DNA of 64,000 nt from Rossellomorea sp. y25 (lineage in GTDB: Bacteria > Bacillota > Bacilli > Bacillales > Bacillaceae_B). Positions 17,187-26,095 of the stretch are shown piece after piece (position 1 is the stretch's first letter; every line of letters starts with the position of its first letter). The DNA is taken from positions 744,001 through 808,000 of the forward strand of contig NZ_CP145886.1 in assembly GCF_038049935.1 (NCBI RefSeq), in the 5' to 3' direction. The notes beneath the pieces were generated by a model. It ran no database searches and had not been told where the DNA came from. It worked only from the letters and a program-made list of their open reading frames with translations. Made by a program: the position numbers and the translations under genes.

Positions 17187-18788
17187 GTGGATTTTCTCAA
17201 TAAGGTGATAAGGTTCCTTCCTGATTTCAATGTATACATCTACGCAATGGTTACATTGATCGTACCCATTATCATTATGAAAATAAAGACCTTCCTTACT
17301 GGTGCATTGTATCAACCCGGCTCGCCAAAACAGATGGAATCAACCCTTATGATGACAAGCGATATAACTGAGAATGTATCGATGATCAATGAAGTGCTGG
17401 GAGAAAATAATGATATCATAACACGTGAATTTTCCATGAATGATTCAAGAGCTTCGATCATTTTCACGAGAGGGTTAGTGGACACAGCCATTATTAATAA
17501 TAATATTTTGGAACCTCTTATGTTCAACACGATAGATGAAGAGAGGATCCCATATTCACTTAAAGAAATGCTTCCTGTGAGTGAATGTCATGAGGAAACG
17601 GATATACATACAATCACCTCCTATATATTAAGAGGGGAAACAGCATTGCTTCATGAGAAATCTCCTAAGGCAATCATTTTAAAAACAAGTGAATCAAAAG
17701 ATCGTAGTATTGAAGAACCGGTAACCGAGCAGGTGGTGAGAGGTCCCAGAACCGGTTTTAATGAAAATATTAATGATAATCAAGCCATTCTAAGAAAAGC
17801 TGGTGTAAATAAGGATCTCAGGTTCATTAGCTTCCAGGTAGGGGAACGATTTAAAAAGGAACTGGTCATCGCCTATATAGAGGGCATTGCCAATGAGACC
17901 ATCTTACAGAACGTGAAGGAAAGGATTGAATCGGTTCACATCGATAATGTACCGGAATCTGGATATATTGAGGAATTTATGGAAGAGAGTACTTTCTCAC
18001 TCTTTCCGCAAATTCAAAGCACGGAGCGACCTGATCGGGTGATTGCTGCATTGTCTGAGGGGAGAGTGGGTATATTGCTGGATGGTACCCCTTTTGTCTT
18101 GATTGCTCCAGTGACCATCAATATGTATCTGCAATCACCAGAAGACTATTATGATCGCTGGATTCCCGGCTCATTGATTCGGTTATTACGATATACGGCT
18201 GCTTTCATATCGGTCTTCACTCCCGCATTATATATTTCCTTTGTCTCTTTCCATCAGGGATTGATTCCAACGAATCTGGCCATTTCCATTATCGGCTCTC
18301 GTGAAGGAGTCCCCTTTCCTGTTCTCATTGAAGTTCTGTTAATGGAAGTTTCGATTGAAATCTTAAGGGAGGCAGGGTTGCGTTTGCCAAAACCCATCGG
18401 CCAAACGATTGGGATCGTCGGGGGTCTTGTGATTGGAGAAGCTGCGGTGCAAGCAGGTATCGTTAGTCCGGTTACAGTCATTGTTGTGGCTATAACGGCC
18501 ATCTCATCCTTTTCACTCCCACAATATACGTTAAGTATTTCATTGCGTATCTTACGATTTATAGCCATGTTTTTAGCTGCTACTCTGGGACTCTATGGTG
18601 CCATCGTCTTTTTCCTTTTTTTCTGTATTCACCTTGTCCGGTTAAAAAGCTTTGGAGTCCCGTTCCTCGGTCCTGCGGTACCGTACCAAGTTAGTGATTG
18701 GAAAGACTTTTTAATCAGATTGCCGATCCAATCAATGAAAAAGAGACCCGACATTCTGAAGCCTGGGGACAAAATGAGAAAAGGTTAG
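17187..18788 (+). CDS. GerA-type germinant receptor A subunit (operon 2)
   Basis: A 533-residue GerA-family A subunit, a divergent paralog of the minus-strand one at 4-5.6 kb. It starts with an extra hydrophobic segment (YIYAMVTLIVPIIIMKI). The soluble domain carries VVRGPRTGFNENI and FPQIQSTERPDRVIAALSEGRVGILLDGTPF, and the membrane half carries GSREGVPFPVLIEVLLMEVSIEILREAG and PIGQTIGIVGGLVIGEAAVQAG. All hallmarks of the family are intact. GTG 17187 follows TTTAGGAGGG. It is first in a gerA-gerB-gerC operon. I could not identify a convincing sigma-G box. Confidence 0.93.
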   Translation: MDFLNKVIRFLPDFNVYIYAMVTLIVPIIIMKIKTFLTGALYQPGSPKQMESTLMMTSDITENVSMINEVLGENNDIITREFSMNDSRASIIFTRGLVDTAIINNNILEPLMFNTIDEERIPYSLKEMLPVSECHEETDIHTITSYILRGETALLHEKSPKAIILKTSESKDRSIEEPVTEQVVRGPRTGFNENINDNQAILRKAGVNKDLRFISFQVGERFKKELVIAYIEGIANETILQNVKERIESVHIDNVPESGYIEEFMEESTFSLFPQIQSTERPDRVIAALSEGRVGILLDGTPFVLIAPVTINMYLQSPEDYYDRWIPGSLIRLLRYTAAFISVFTPALYISFVSFHQGLIPTNLAISIIGSREGVPFPVLIEVLLMEVSIEILREAGLRLPKPIGQTIGIVGGLVIGEAAVQAGIVSPVTVIVVAITAISSFSLPQYTLSISLRILRFIAMFLAATLGLYGAIVFFLFFCIHLVRLKSFGVPFLGPAVPYQVSDWKDFLIRLPIQSMKKRPDILKPGDKMRKG

Positions 18789-18823
18789 TCATGGACTTTA
18801 CTTATTGAAAGGACTTGTCATGA

Positions 18824-19915
18824 ATGAACATGAATCAACAGGAACGAATCAGTCCTACTCAAGCGATCATCCTCATCATTAACTATGTTCTTGGGGTCGG
18901 AATATTAACGCTGCCAAGGACAGCAGCTGCTGAAGTAGGAACGCCCGATATCTGGATAACGATTATCATCAGCAGTATTTTTCCCATCCTGGCAGGGATG
19001 ATCATTTTAATTCTTAACAACAGATATCCTGATAAAACCTTTTTTCAATATAGTAGAGAAATTGTCGGGAAAGTAATCAGTATCATCCTTGGGGTAACGA
19101 TGATTTTTTATTTCCTTACACTCACCAGCTTTGAAGTCAGGGTTATGGCTGAAGTAACCGAAACCTATCTACTCGAGGGGACTCCCATTCAAGTATTAAT
19201 TGTATTATTTCTTTGGCTTGCCTTTTACTTAAATACGGATGGAATTAATTCCATTGCCCGTGTGTTCCAGGTGATTTTTCCCCTTACCGTCATCATTTTC
19301 ATCTTAATTGCCACCATGAGCTTAGGTTTATTTGAAATCAATAATCTGCGCCCTGTTATGGGAGATGGAATCCTCCCCGTGTTAAAAGGCGTTAAGACAA
19401 CTTCACTTTCCTATATTGGGATTGAGTTAATGATTATTTTATCGGCCTATTTAACGGAACCTAAGAAAGGGAGAAAGATTGTCTTTATTGGAGTGTTACT
19501 ACCGATGATTTTTTACCTGGTTACAGTCGTTATAGTCATAGGTGCATTATCAATAGATGGGGTGGGTAATCTCGCTTGGCCGACTATTTCTCTCATCAAT
19601 TCGTTTGAATTTCCAGGCATCTTTTTTGAACGCTTTGACTCGTTGTTTTTGATTGTATGGATCCTACAAATATTCGCTACAATCTCCATCACGCTTTATG
19701 TTGCCTCTCTTGGTATGTCACAATTATTTAATAAGGACATAAAAGTGTTTCTGCTAATCTTTCTTCCCATCGTATTGATCATCTCGATGGTCCCGAATGA
19801 TATCCACCAATTATTCGCATTGGGAGATTACCTTGGAAATGCTGCTATCGTTTTATTTGGTGTCCTGCCAATCCTATTATTAGCGCTCTCTTTCTTAAGG
19901 GGGAAATTCAATTGA
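18824..19915 (+). CDS. GerB-type germinant receptor permease (operon 2)
   Basis: A 363-residue endospore germination permease with about ten membrane helices. The first helix holds NYVLGVGILTLPRTAA, with the conserved GVGIL and a TLPR continuation. It binds the nutrient germinant as part of the A/B/C receptor. TTGAAAGGA lies upstream of ATG 18824, and ATG 18830 is also possible. The stop overlaps the gerC start (TTGA), so the operon is tightly coupled. Confidence 0.93.
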   Translation: MNMNQQERISPTQAIILIINYVLGVGILTLPRTAAAEVGTPDIWITIIISSIFPILAGMIILILNNRYPDKTFFQYSREIVGKVISIILGVTMIFYFLTLTSFEVRVMAEVTETYLLEGTPIQVLIVLFLWLAFYLNTDGINSIARVFQVIFPLTVIIFILIATMSLGLFEINNLRPVMGDGILPVLKGVKTTSLSYIGIELMIILSAYLTEPKKGRKIVFIGVLLPMIFYLVTVVIVIGALSIDGVGNLAWPTISLINSFEFPGIFFERFDSLFLIVWILQIFATISITLYVASLGMSQLFNKDIKVFLLIFLPIVLIISMVPNDIHQLFALGDYLGNAAIVLFGVLPILLLALSFLRGKFN

Positions 19916-21075
19916 AGCCTATTGCATATCTTCTCATCCTCTTACTCACTGTTCTACTGTTGACAGGATGTTGGAGTTCTAAGGATATTGAAAAATTGGA
20001 CCTTCTATTGGGCGTGGGGATCGATGAGGGGCAAGGGAATAGTCATGAGTATGAGTATTCAGAAGAGGATTTAATGAATGTGACCTTTCAACTTGTGAAT
20101 GTATCAGGCAATCAATCCTCAAACACATATTCTGGTAATGCTAAGCCTTTTGTTAATGTGAATGAAACAGGTGAATCATTACTCGAGGCTGCACGGGAAG
20201 TGTTACTAAAACGAAAAAACACTCTGAACGGGCAACATCAAAGACTGGTTGTATTAAGCAGTGCAATAGCCCAAAAAAGAAATATCAGAGAATTATTGGA
20301 TTTCTTCATTCGTGATCCCGAAGCAAGGATGAGTTGCTTGATCATGGTAACGGATGGACTGTCCAGGGACATCATGAACACGGAAACGAATGAAATCCCT
20401 TCGGTGCATATAAAGGATATTTCAGACCATATTGAAAAATCGAATAAGCTGATCGAGCCCATGACTTTATCCAAGATCAATGCAACGATGGAGGCGAAAT
20501 CTAGCTTCTTGTTACAAAATATTGAGAAGAAAAATAACGAAGTCATCCTCACCGGTGCAGCTGTTATAAAAGGGGATACACTAACTCAAATCGGATTTCT
20601 AAATGAAGAAGAACTGGTCGGGATTAATTGGTTAACAGCTTTAACAGAGGGAGGAATCGTAAAGATAAAGGAAGAAGGCAGCAACAAAACGATTACGTAT
20701 GAGCTGGAAACCGTCAATAGCAAAGTCAAACCTCTACTAGAGAATGGACGAATTTCCTTTCAAGTTGATACTAAAGTAAGCGGGCACATATCTGAACTGA
20801 TCGCAGAAACGGATGAACTCACAAAGAAAGAAAATATAAAGGATCTGGAAAGACAAATAGAAGAAAAAATCAAAGAACAAATAAAAAATAGCTTAGAGAA
20901 AATCCAACAGGACTTGAAAGTGGACGTCATCGATTTTCACGAATACGTTAGAATTCAACACCCGGACTATTGGAAAACTCATAAAGAGGACTGGGACCAT
21001 ATGTTCAGTCAAGCAAACATCGATTATCAAGTCGATGTCGGAGTTTCTTCGTTGAATATGAATATAAGTGAATAA
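19912..21075 (+). CDS. GerC-type germinant receptor lipoprotein (operon 2)
   Basis: A 387-residue Ger(x)C lipoprotein. The signal peptide ends at the lipobox LLLTGC, followed by the family signature WSSKDIEKLDLLLGVGID. Later motifs are KRKNTLNGQHQRLVVLSSAIA and FFIRDPEARMSCLIMVTDG, and the C-terminal third is helical and charged. TTG 19912 overlaps the gerB stop, with TTAAGGGGG upstream. It is the last complete gene of the operon. Confidence 0.93.
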   Translation: MKPIAYLLILLLTVLLLTGCWSSKDIEKLDLLLGVGIDEGQGNSHEYEYSEEDLMNVTFQLVNVSGNQSSNTYSGNAKPFVNVNETGESLLEAAREVLLKRKNTLNGQHQRLVVLSSAIAQKRNIRELLDFFIRDPEARMSCLIMVTDGLSRDIMNTETNEIPSVHIKDISDHIEKSNKLIEPMTLSKINATMEAKSSFLLQNIEKKNNEVILTGAAVIKGDTLTQIGFLNEEELVGINWLTALTEGGIVKIKEEGSNKTITYELETVNSKVKPLLENGRISFQVDTKVSGHISELIAETDELTKKENIKDLERQIEEKIKEQIKNSLEKIQQDLKVDVIDFHEYVRIQHPDYWKTHKEDWDHMFSQANIDYQVDVGVSSLNMNISE

Positions 21076-21230
21076 TACAAGCTTTATAAATGAAAATGAA
21101 TTTCCTACCGTAAATTGCAGCTATGCCATGCTATGTAAAGTTTTATTGAAGAGAAACTGGCCCTGTTCCGTACAGAATAGGGAAAGGAATTTAGATGCAA
21201 CGGTTAATGGATGGAATAGGAGGAAGTATT

Positions 21231-21284
21231 GTGAAAGAAATAAGATATTCTTGGTTAAGTTATTTATCAATCGGATTAGGTTAA
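21231..21284 (+). other. Short ORF with strong ribosome site after gerC
   Basis: AGGAGG (21219-21224) 6 bases before GTG 21231 opens a 17-residue frame, VKEIRYSWLSYLSIGLG, then TAA. The start resembles the beginning of a membrane helix. By position it could be the remnant of a small D-subunit gene of ger operon 2, in parallel with the interrupted small gene after operon 1. No continuation with a clear second helix was found, so this is speculative. Confidence 0.25.
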
Positions 21285-21380
21285 GGTTGTCCTTTCTAAG
21301 ACGAATTCCATTAAGAAAATCTCAAAAGGATGGAACCAAGTATAAGGTAATCCCTTTAAATACTACATTGGTGAACAGAA

Positions 21381-21686
21381 AGAGCCTGGGACAAAACTAA
21401 AGTGCCACGATGTAAAGAATAACAATAGAAGTGTAGTTTCTTAATACGCTAATGATTTCCGTGCAAGACTACGCTTTCCACGGGTAGCCCGTGAGCCTCC
21501 TCAGCTAAGGGGTCTCACATAAGCTACTTTTCCCGCAGGAGTCTTCGTCTTGCACTCCAATCAACCGCTGGAAACAGCTAAAATCCAATGTATCGAAATA
21601 AATAATAAACCCGAACAAATCCACCTTCCAGGAAACAGATTTGTTCGGGTTTTACTTAGACTAATACACTTTTGTCCAGCCTCTCT
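21381..21686. repeat. 306-bp terminal-inverted-repeat element (MITE-like)
   Basis: The left end AGAGCCTGGGACAAAA and right end CACTTTTGTCCAGCCTCTCT are imperfect inverted copies. Inside, GTGCAAGAC (about 21461) pairs with GTCTTGCAC (about 21548), enclosing CCACGGG/CCCGTG and GAGCCTCCTC elements. A second strong hairpin (AAACCCGAACAAAT / ATTTGTTCGGGTTTT, 21607-21653) looks like a terminator for the ger operon. There is no coding capacity. From memory, similar CAGCCT/GGGACAAAA-bounded units are dispersed in Bacillus genomes. Confidence 0.6.
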
Positions 21687-21769
21687 TAAATTCTGAAAAA
21701 TTATTTGAATGGACTCTTTAAGTCAAAGGAAAGGACTTATAGTCGCCCGGGCAAAAGATTAATAATTCC

Positions 21770-22795
21770 CTACTCAGGATCTTTGGATTTAGACAACTTG
21801 TCTTTATCTATTGTACCTGGTGGTTCTTCCAACCATTTATTCTTAATCATTATATCTGCACCGTCTTTTGCATATTGTCCTATTTCCAATGAGAGTCTTT
21901 CATAGATAAGAACTAAATCATTTCTCTGACTAGCAGCTGCTGCAGTTGAATAATTACCCACCCCAGAGGCGCTTAAAAAAGTCATAAGAAATAATGTTAA
22001 CTTATCTGAAAAAGGTGGAGTCGTCTCGTTTGTAATGGATACGTCTGAAGACATAGGAGATTGTAAATTATTATCCAATAATTTTTTTGAAAATATCTCA
22101 ATATGCTTTTTTGCAATATCGCTTCCTCGCAACATCCATTTTTGGACATCCTGACGAGGCGAGGTTTGAGCAAAACTTATTGCGAGCTTTGTTCCAAGTA
22201 CATTGGTTTTAATGTTCATAAATAAATATGAAATTTCAATAGCATTTAAAGGACGTTCCTTATTAAAAAAGGAAAAACCAGATAAATAGGATTTATTGTC
22301 GACAAAATCGTTTCTAGTTGGATATGCAATATAAGGTGCTTTAACATATAGCCCTTTAAGAAGAGCGGCATCCGTACATGCGTCAAACAATTTTGTTGTC
22401 TCATGTAATTGTTCAATTAGATAAGCTCTTATGTCTTTTCGAGAAACCATTGAAATAAATCCGCCATAGGCAATTAACCCTGATTTTGACATAAGGTCTA
22501 AAAAAGTTAACATAAATTCATCCGTATATAACCTAGGTGCATTTAAATTAACATCATTTTCAATAGCAAATCCATTAGGTATGAGCAACCCTTCATCTTT
22601 AAAAATAAGAGTGATTTTCTCAATATGTGTTTTTGTAAGGGTTCTTGCATATCCAACAAGCGGACGTATTTCTCGATCCTTTGCATGAACATAAAAATAT
22701 TCTAAGATGCAGTGAGCCATGGTGTCGTTCATATAAGCAGACCAAAGGGTGGCAATTTCAGCCGAAGTTAATTTGATTGATTTGTCTGTTGACAT
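21770..22795 (-). CDS. DUF3231 family protein
   Basis: A 341-residue protein of two tandem alpha-helical halves, each starting with a similar segment (LTSAEIATLWSAYMNDTMAHCILEYF and RPLNAIEISYLFMNIKTNVLGTKLA). This is the DUF3231 arrangement, related to ferritin-like CotF-type spore proteins. Function unknown; likely sporulation-linked. ATG 22795 (ACGGAGGATAACC upstream) replaces a longer in-frame reading that lacks a ribosome site. More AT-rich than its neighbours. Confidence 0.8.
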   Translation of the reverse strand: MSTDKSIKLTSAEIATLWSAYMNDTMAHCILEYFYVHAKDREIRPLVGYARTLTKTHIEKITLIFKDEGLLIPNGFAIENDVNLNAPRLYTDEFMLTFLDLMSKSGLIAYGGFISMVSRKDIRAYLIEQLHETTKLFDACTDAALLKGLYVKAPYIAYPTRNDFVDNKSYLSGFSFFNKERPLNAIEISYLFMNIKTNVLGTKLAISFAQTSPRQDVQKWMLRGSDIAKKHIEIFSKKLLDNNLQSPMSSDVSITNETTPPFSDKLTLFLMTFLSASGVGNYSTAAAASQRNDLVLIYERLSLEIGQYAKDGADIMIKNKWLEEPPGTIDKDKLSKSKDPE

Positions 22796-22951
22796 GGTTA
22801 TCCTCCGTTGGGAAAGGTTATTACTATTCTTTACATATACAAACCATATTATTTGATTTAATTTCACTGCAGACCCTGACCAAGTTGAAAAGCGGCTCCT
22901 AAAGAGTGAAAACCGGCTCATAGAACGGATAAGGTGGTGACAATCAAAACT

Positions 22952-22975
22952 AGCCCGCGGCAACCGCCACGGGCC
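22952..22975 (-). terminator. Duplicated GC hairpin behind YitT fragment
   Basis: GCCCGTGGC / GCCGCGGGC hairpin on the minus strand, identical to the one behind the intact yitT-like gene at 25113-25136. Confidence 0.5.
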
Positions 22976-22987
22976 AGACACTATTTC

Positions 22988-23170
22988 TTATGTCTTCGTG
23001 ATCGTAAATCCTCCCCCAAACACATCCCTCACACCATGGACAACCACAAATGCTTTCTCATCAATTTGTTGGATCGTTTTTCTTTAAGAGAAATAACTCT
23101 TGTTTATTAATGACAACATACAAAATGTCTTTTGACTCATTTGAATAATGACCCCTTCCATTAATAGCGT
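22988..23170 (-). pseudogene. 3' fragment of a YitT-family gene, frameshifted
   Basis: Minus-strand translation gives NGRGHYSNESKDILYVV and then ELFLLKK, followed by a shift at an A-rich run (near 23085) into TIQQIDEKAFVVVHGVRD and GFTITKT. This aligns with the last 60 or so residues of the intact YitT protein encoded at 25149-25982 (GHYSKESKDILYVV, TIQQIDEKAFVVVHDVRD, GFTFPKT). The copy includes the downstream GC hairpin. It is a partial duplication or the remnant of a second paralog. Confidence 0.8.
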
Positions 23171-23197
23171 GATGAGGGACGGACCTTTGGCGGGTGT

Positions 23198-23611
23198 TTA
23201 GTGTTTGTTGATGACAATGGATAGTTTGTAGTTTGCATATTCCGTCAACCTGGTGATGAAGTCATCGAGTTCATCGTGTGAGGGGAATTTGCACTCAAGG
23301 AGGTAGCAGCCTTCCCCGCTGATTTTATAGTTATGGATGACATACTGAGGAAACTTGTCTAGAGAGGTGAGGTACGGCTCATGATGAAGGCTTTTGGTAT
23401 AAATATTGATATAGGCATGAACGGAATAACCTGTCTTCCGGTCATTGACCTTGATTGTGTACCCTTCGATGATTCCTTCTTCTTCCAATTTCAATACTCT
23501 GGTGGAAGCCGCCTGTCCTGTCAAATGAACTTTGGCTCCCAGCTCTTTCATGGTGATCCGTCCATTTTTGGACAGTTCTTCGAGAATCCTTTTATCCGTG
23601 GCATCCAGCAT
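23198..23611 (-). CDS. Lrp/AsnC-family regulator
   Basis: A 137-residue feast/famine regulator. An N-terminal winged helix (LDATDKRILEELSKNGRITMKELGAKVHLTGQAASTRVLKLEEEGII) is followed by a C-terminal RAM ligand-sensing domain (VHAYINIYTK to LSIVINKH). ATG 23611 follows AAAGGATGGG, and an in-frame GTG six codons upstream is the alternative. Divergent from the MBL-fold gene 114 bp away, which it may control. The effector amino acid is unknown. Confidence 0.88.
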   Translation of the reverse strand: MLDATDKRILEELSKNGRITMKELGAKVHLTGQAASTRVLKLEEEGIIEGYTIKVNDRKTGYSVHAYINIYTKSLHHEPYLTSLDKFPQYVIHNYKISGEGCYLLECKFPSHDELDDFITRLTEYANYKLSIVINKH

Positions 23612-23725
23612 CCCGACCCATCCTTTCACTATTCAAGTCGAATCCGATAAACACTTGATTTCTTCTATGTATCGGTCATCCTCCCTATTTTATACTATAG
23701 GTGAAGTCAATAGAAGGAGGAAAGA

Positions 23726-24487
23726 ATGATGAATTTACGACTGATACGAAACGCGACCATGGTGGTGGAGTTCGCTGGAAAGAGATTTCTGATCGATCCT
23801 TTCTTCGCTGAAAAAGAATCCATGCCGCCATTCCCGAATACACCTAATCAAGACCGTGCCAACCCGCTCGTGGGTCTTCCCATTGCAGTTGAAGATGTGA
23901 TAGACGTTGACGCGGTCATTGTGACGCACTTACATCCCGACCATTTCGATGAAGCGGCCATCAATGCTCTTCCTAAGGAAATAAAAGTGTTTGCACAGAA
24001 CGAAAAGGATGCAGGAACCATCCGGGAGAAAGGCTTTCTGAATGTGGAAGAATTGAGAACAACGACCTTGTTTGAAGGGATCGAACTCATAAAAACGAGC
24101 GGTCAACATGGCAGGGGTGAAATCACCCAATTTACAGGAGAAGTGTCAGGGGTTGTTTTTAAGCATCCTGACAAACAAAGCCTATACATCGCAGGTGATT
24201 CGGTCTGGTGTGCTGAGGTCGAAGCAGCGATCGACACTCATCAACCCGAAGTGATCATCGTGAATGGAGGTGCAGCACATTTCCTGGAAGGCGGTCCGAT
24301 TACAATGGCAAGTGAAGATATTCTAGCTGCACATCAGGCAGCCCCCGAAGCAAAAGTCATTGTCGTACACATGGAATCCCTGAATCATTGTATGTTGTCA
24401 AGAGATGAACTGGCTGGAATTCTTAAGGAGAAGAAAATAGAAGGAAACGTCCTTGTACCGGATGATGGAGAGTGGATTGTAGTTTAG
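23726..24487 (+). CDS. MBL-fold metallo-hydrolase
   Basis: A 253-residue metallo-beta-lactamase-fold protein of the UlaG/YtkL-like branch. It shows MVVEFAGKRFLIDPFF, the metal motif THLHPDHFDE, SGQHGRGE, LYIAGDSVW and a late His at VHMESLNHC. Likely a cytoplasmic hydrolase, substrate unknown. GAAGGAGGAAAGA precedes ATG 23726; ATG 23729 is equally possible. It is divergent from the Lrp-type regulator. Confidence 0.85.
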   Translation: MMNLRLIRNATMVVEFAGKRFLIDPFFAEKESMPPFPNTPNQDRANPLVGLPIAVEDVIDVDAVIVTHLHPDHFDEAAINALPKEIKVFAQNEKDAGTIREKGFLNVEELRTTTLFEGIELIKTSGQHGRGEITQFTGEVSGVVFKHPDKQSLYIAGDSVWCAEVEAAIDTHQPEVIIVNGGAAHFLEGGPITMASEDILAAHQAAPEAKVIVVHMESLNHCMLSRDELAGILKEKKIEGNVLVPDDGEWIVV

Positions 24488-24497
24488 AAGTCGGAAA

Positions 24498-24556
24498 AGC
24501 TTAAGGGAGAGGACCCAAGATTGGGAACCATCCCTTAAGTATGCTGCTCTTTTTTA
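24498..24556 (+). terminator. Terminator after MBL-fold gene
   Basis: CTTAAGGGA and TCCCTTAAG enclose a second small pairing (CCCAA/TTGGG), followed by a T6 run. Confidence 0.7.
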
Positions 24557-24594
24557 TCCCCATTGGAATGAAGGAGCAGAAATGAGTAAGACCA

Positions 24595-24951
24595 TTATCC
24601 CGGAATAGCAGGAATATGATTTCTAGTACTTGGCTCGTCATTGATAAAGGTTAGATTGATGGAACCCTTTATTTCTTTGTCTTCATGAGCCTTTACACTA
24701 ATTTCGGGGAATTGATTCATGATTTCGTTGCTCTCTTCGAAGAGGTTCAGCCCGTTTTGATTAAGTGAATGCACTAACTCCCTTATTCCTCTAGCTTCTA
24801 TTTCAAAACTGATCACAATCATTTTATTTGAATACATCGTATGATTGGTCACCCAACCTGTACATCTTGATATGCTGCTAACGGCATAATCAATCATTTC
24901 ATGTCTATTTTCTCTTGTGAATCCTTTTAATCGGATGGTACTTGGCAGCAT
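24595..24951 (-). CDS. Uncharacterised 118-residue protein
   Basis: Not recognised. The order of predicted strands and helices (MLPSTIRLKGFTRENRHEMIDYAVSSI, KMIVISFEIEARGIRELVHSLNQNGLNLF, SINLTFINDEP) suggests an alpha/beta ferredoxin-like fold of ACT or DUF size. No signal peptide or membrane segment. A spaced AAGGTGATTGA ribosome site precedes ATG 24951. It lies alone between the MBL gene and the YitT gene. Confidence 0.6.
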   Translation of the reverse strand: MLPSTIRLKGFTRENRHEMIDYAVSSISRCTGWVTNHTMYSNKMIVISFEIEARGIRELVHSLNQNGLNLFEESNEIMNQFPEISVKAHEDKEIKGSINLTFINDEPSTRNHIPAIPG

Positions 24952-25112
24952 TCAATCACCTTTTTTCCTTATTTATGCCTATATGAAACCATCATTCTTT
25001 TTACCTCTTATCCAAGTAAAGGGAAAACACCTACATGAACGATAATAGTGTCGTTTCCTCCGATTTAAAGAGTAAGAATACAATCCCTGCGTGAGCTGGA
25101 CCAAGTAAACTA

Positions 25113-25136
25113 AGCCCGCGGCAACCGCCACGGGCC
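25113..25136 (-). terminator. GC hairpin after YitT-family gene
   Basis: GCCCGTGGC, 4-nt loop, GCCGCGGGC on the minus strand, 13 bp after the stop. The T tract is weak. Confidence 0.6.
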
Positions 25137-25148
25137 AGACACAACTTC

Positions 25149-25982
25149 TTACGTCTTCGGAAACGTAAATCCTTCCCCAAACACATCCCTCACATCATGG
25201 ACCACAACAAAGGCTTTCTCATCAATTTGCTGGATCGTCTTCTTTAAGAGGAAGAGCTCCTGCTTATTGATCACTACGTACAGGATATCCTTCGATTCCT
25301 TCGAATAGTGGCCTTTTGCATTAATGATGGTCACGCCACGGTCCATTTCTTCGCTCACTTTCTCAGCGATGGAGACGGTATGCTCGGAAATGATCGTGAC
25401 CGCCTTACGTGTATCGAAACCATCAATCAGGTAATCGAGGATCTTCGTACTGATATAGATGGATATTCCCGTGTACATCGTGTTCTCGATCCCTATGACA
25501 AACGCCGAACCGAGGACGACAAGGATATCGAACACGAACATCGACGTACTGACAGCCCATCCGAAATGCTGATTCAGCATGCGGGCAATGATGGTGGATC
25601 CACCCGTGGTCCCTCCTGAACGCAGCACAAGTCCAAGTCCGAGACCGATGAATACACCGGCGAAGACCGTCCCGAGCATGATGTCGACGGAGTTCCCCAT
25701 GCCTTCCGTAAAGTGAATGAAGAGGGAGGTAAAGAAAATGGCAAGCATGGTGTACCATGTCACGCGTTTATTTAACACTTTATAACCGATCGCTAAGAGG
25801 ACTCCGTTCATGACGAAGTTGGTGATGCCGGGAGACCATCCCAATACATAATAGAGAGTCATGGAAATACCGGTCACGCCGCCTTCCCCAAGCTCATTCG
25901 GGATGGCGAACAAGTTCACCCCGAGGGCAAAGAATAAGGAGCCAATAATGATCAGTGTGATTTCTTTCGTTGTTGAATTCAT
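25149..25982 (-). CDS. YitT-family membrane protein
   Basis: A 277-residue protein. An N-terminal five-to-six-helix DUF161 membrane domain (FALGVNLFAIPNELGEGGVTGISMTLYY, GLGLGLVLRSGGTTGGSTIIARMLNQ) is followed by a C-terminal soluble DUF2179 domain (AVTIISEHTVSIAEKV, DILYVVINKQELFLLKKTIQQIDEKAFVVVHDVRDVFGEGF). Bacillus has several paralogs. Transport function is suggested but unproved. Its 3' end and terminator are duplicated at 22952-23170. Confidence 0.88.
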   Translation of the reverse strand: MNSTTKEITLIIIGSLFFALGVNLFAIPNELGEGGVTGISMTLYYVLGWSPGITNFVMNGVLLAIGYKVLNKRVTWYTMLAIFFTSLFIHFTEGMGNSVDIMLGTVFAGVFIGLGLGLVLRSGGTTGGSTIIARMLNQHFGWAVSTSMFVFDILVVLGSAFVIGIENTMYTGISIYISTKILDYLIDGFDTRKAVTIISEHTVSIAEKVSEEMDRGVTIINAKGHYSKESKDILYVVINKQELFLLKKTIQQIDEKAFVVVHDVRDVFGEGFTFPKT

Positions 25983-26061
25983 TTCATCACCCCGTTCCAG
26001 TTGAATACTAGGATACTATATCACACGGGGGATTTTTATGGAAAAAAATATTCAAACACCG

Positions 26062-26095
26062 TACGATTTTCATAAGGGGTTCCGTTCAGGGAGAG
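26062..26095. repeat. Left boundary repeat of AT-rich cassette block
   Basis: TACGATTTTCATAAGGGGTT (26062-26081) recurs in direct orientation at 28889-28909 with small changes. The overlapping 23-mer at 26073-26095 matches the reverse complement of 28868-28890 at 20 of 23 positions. Together they frame a distinctly AT-rich 2.8-kb stretch. Confidence 0.55.

Noticed and set aside
21068..21400. 110-codon frame starting inside the gerC end
   Set aside because: No ribosome site, unusual composition, and it runs into the repeat element at 21381. Probably chance, though a small-gene remnant may lie within.
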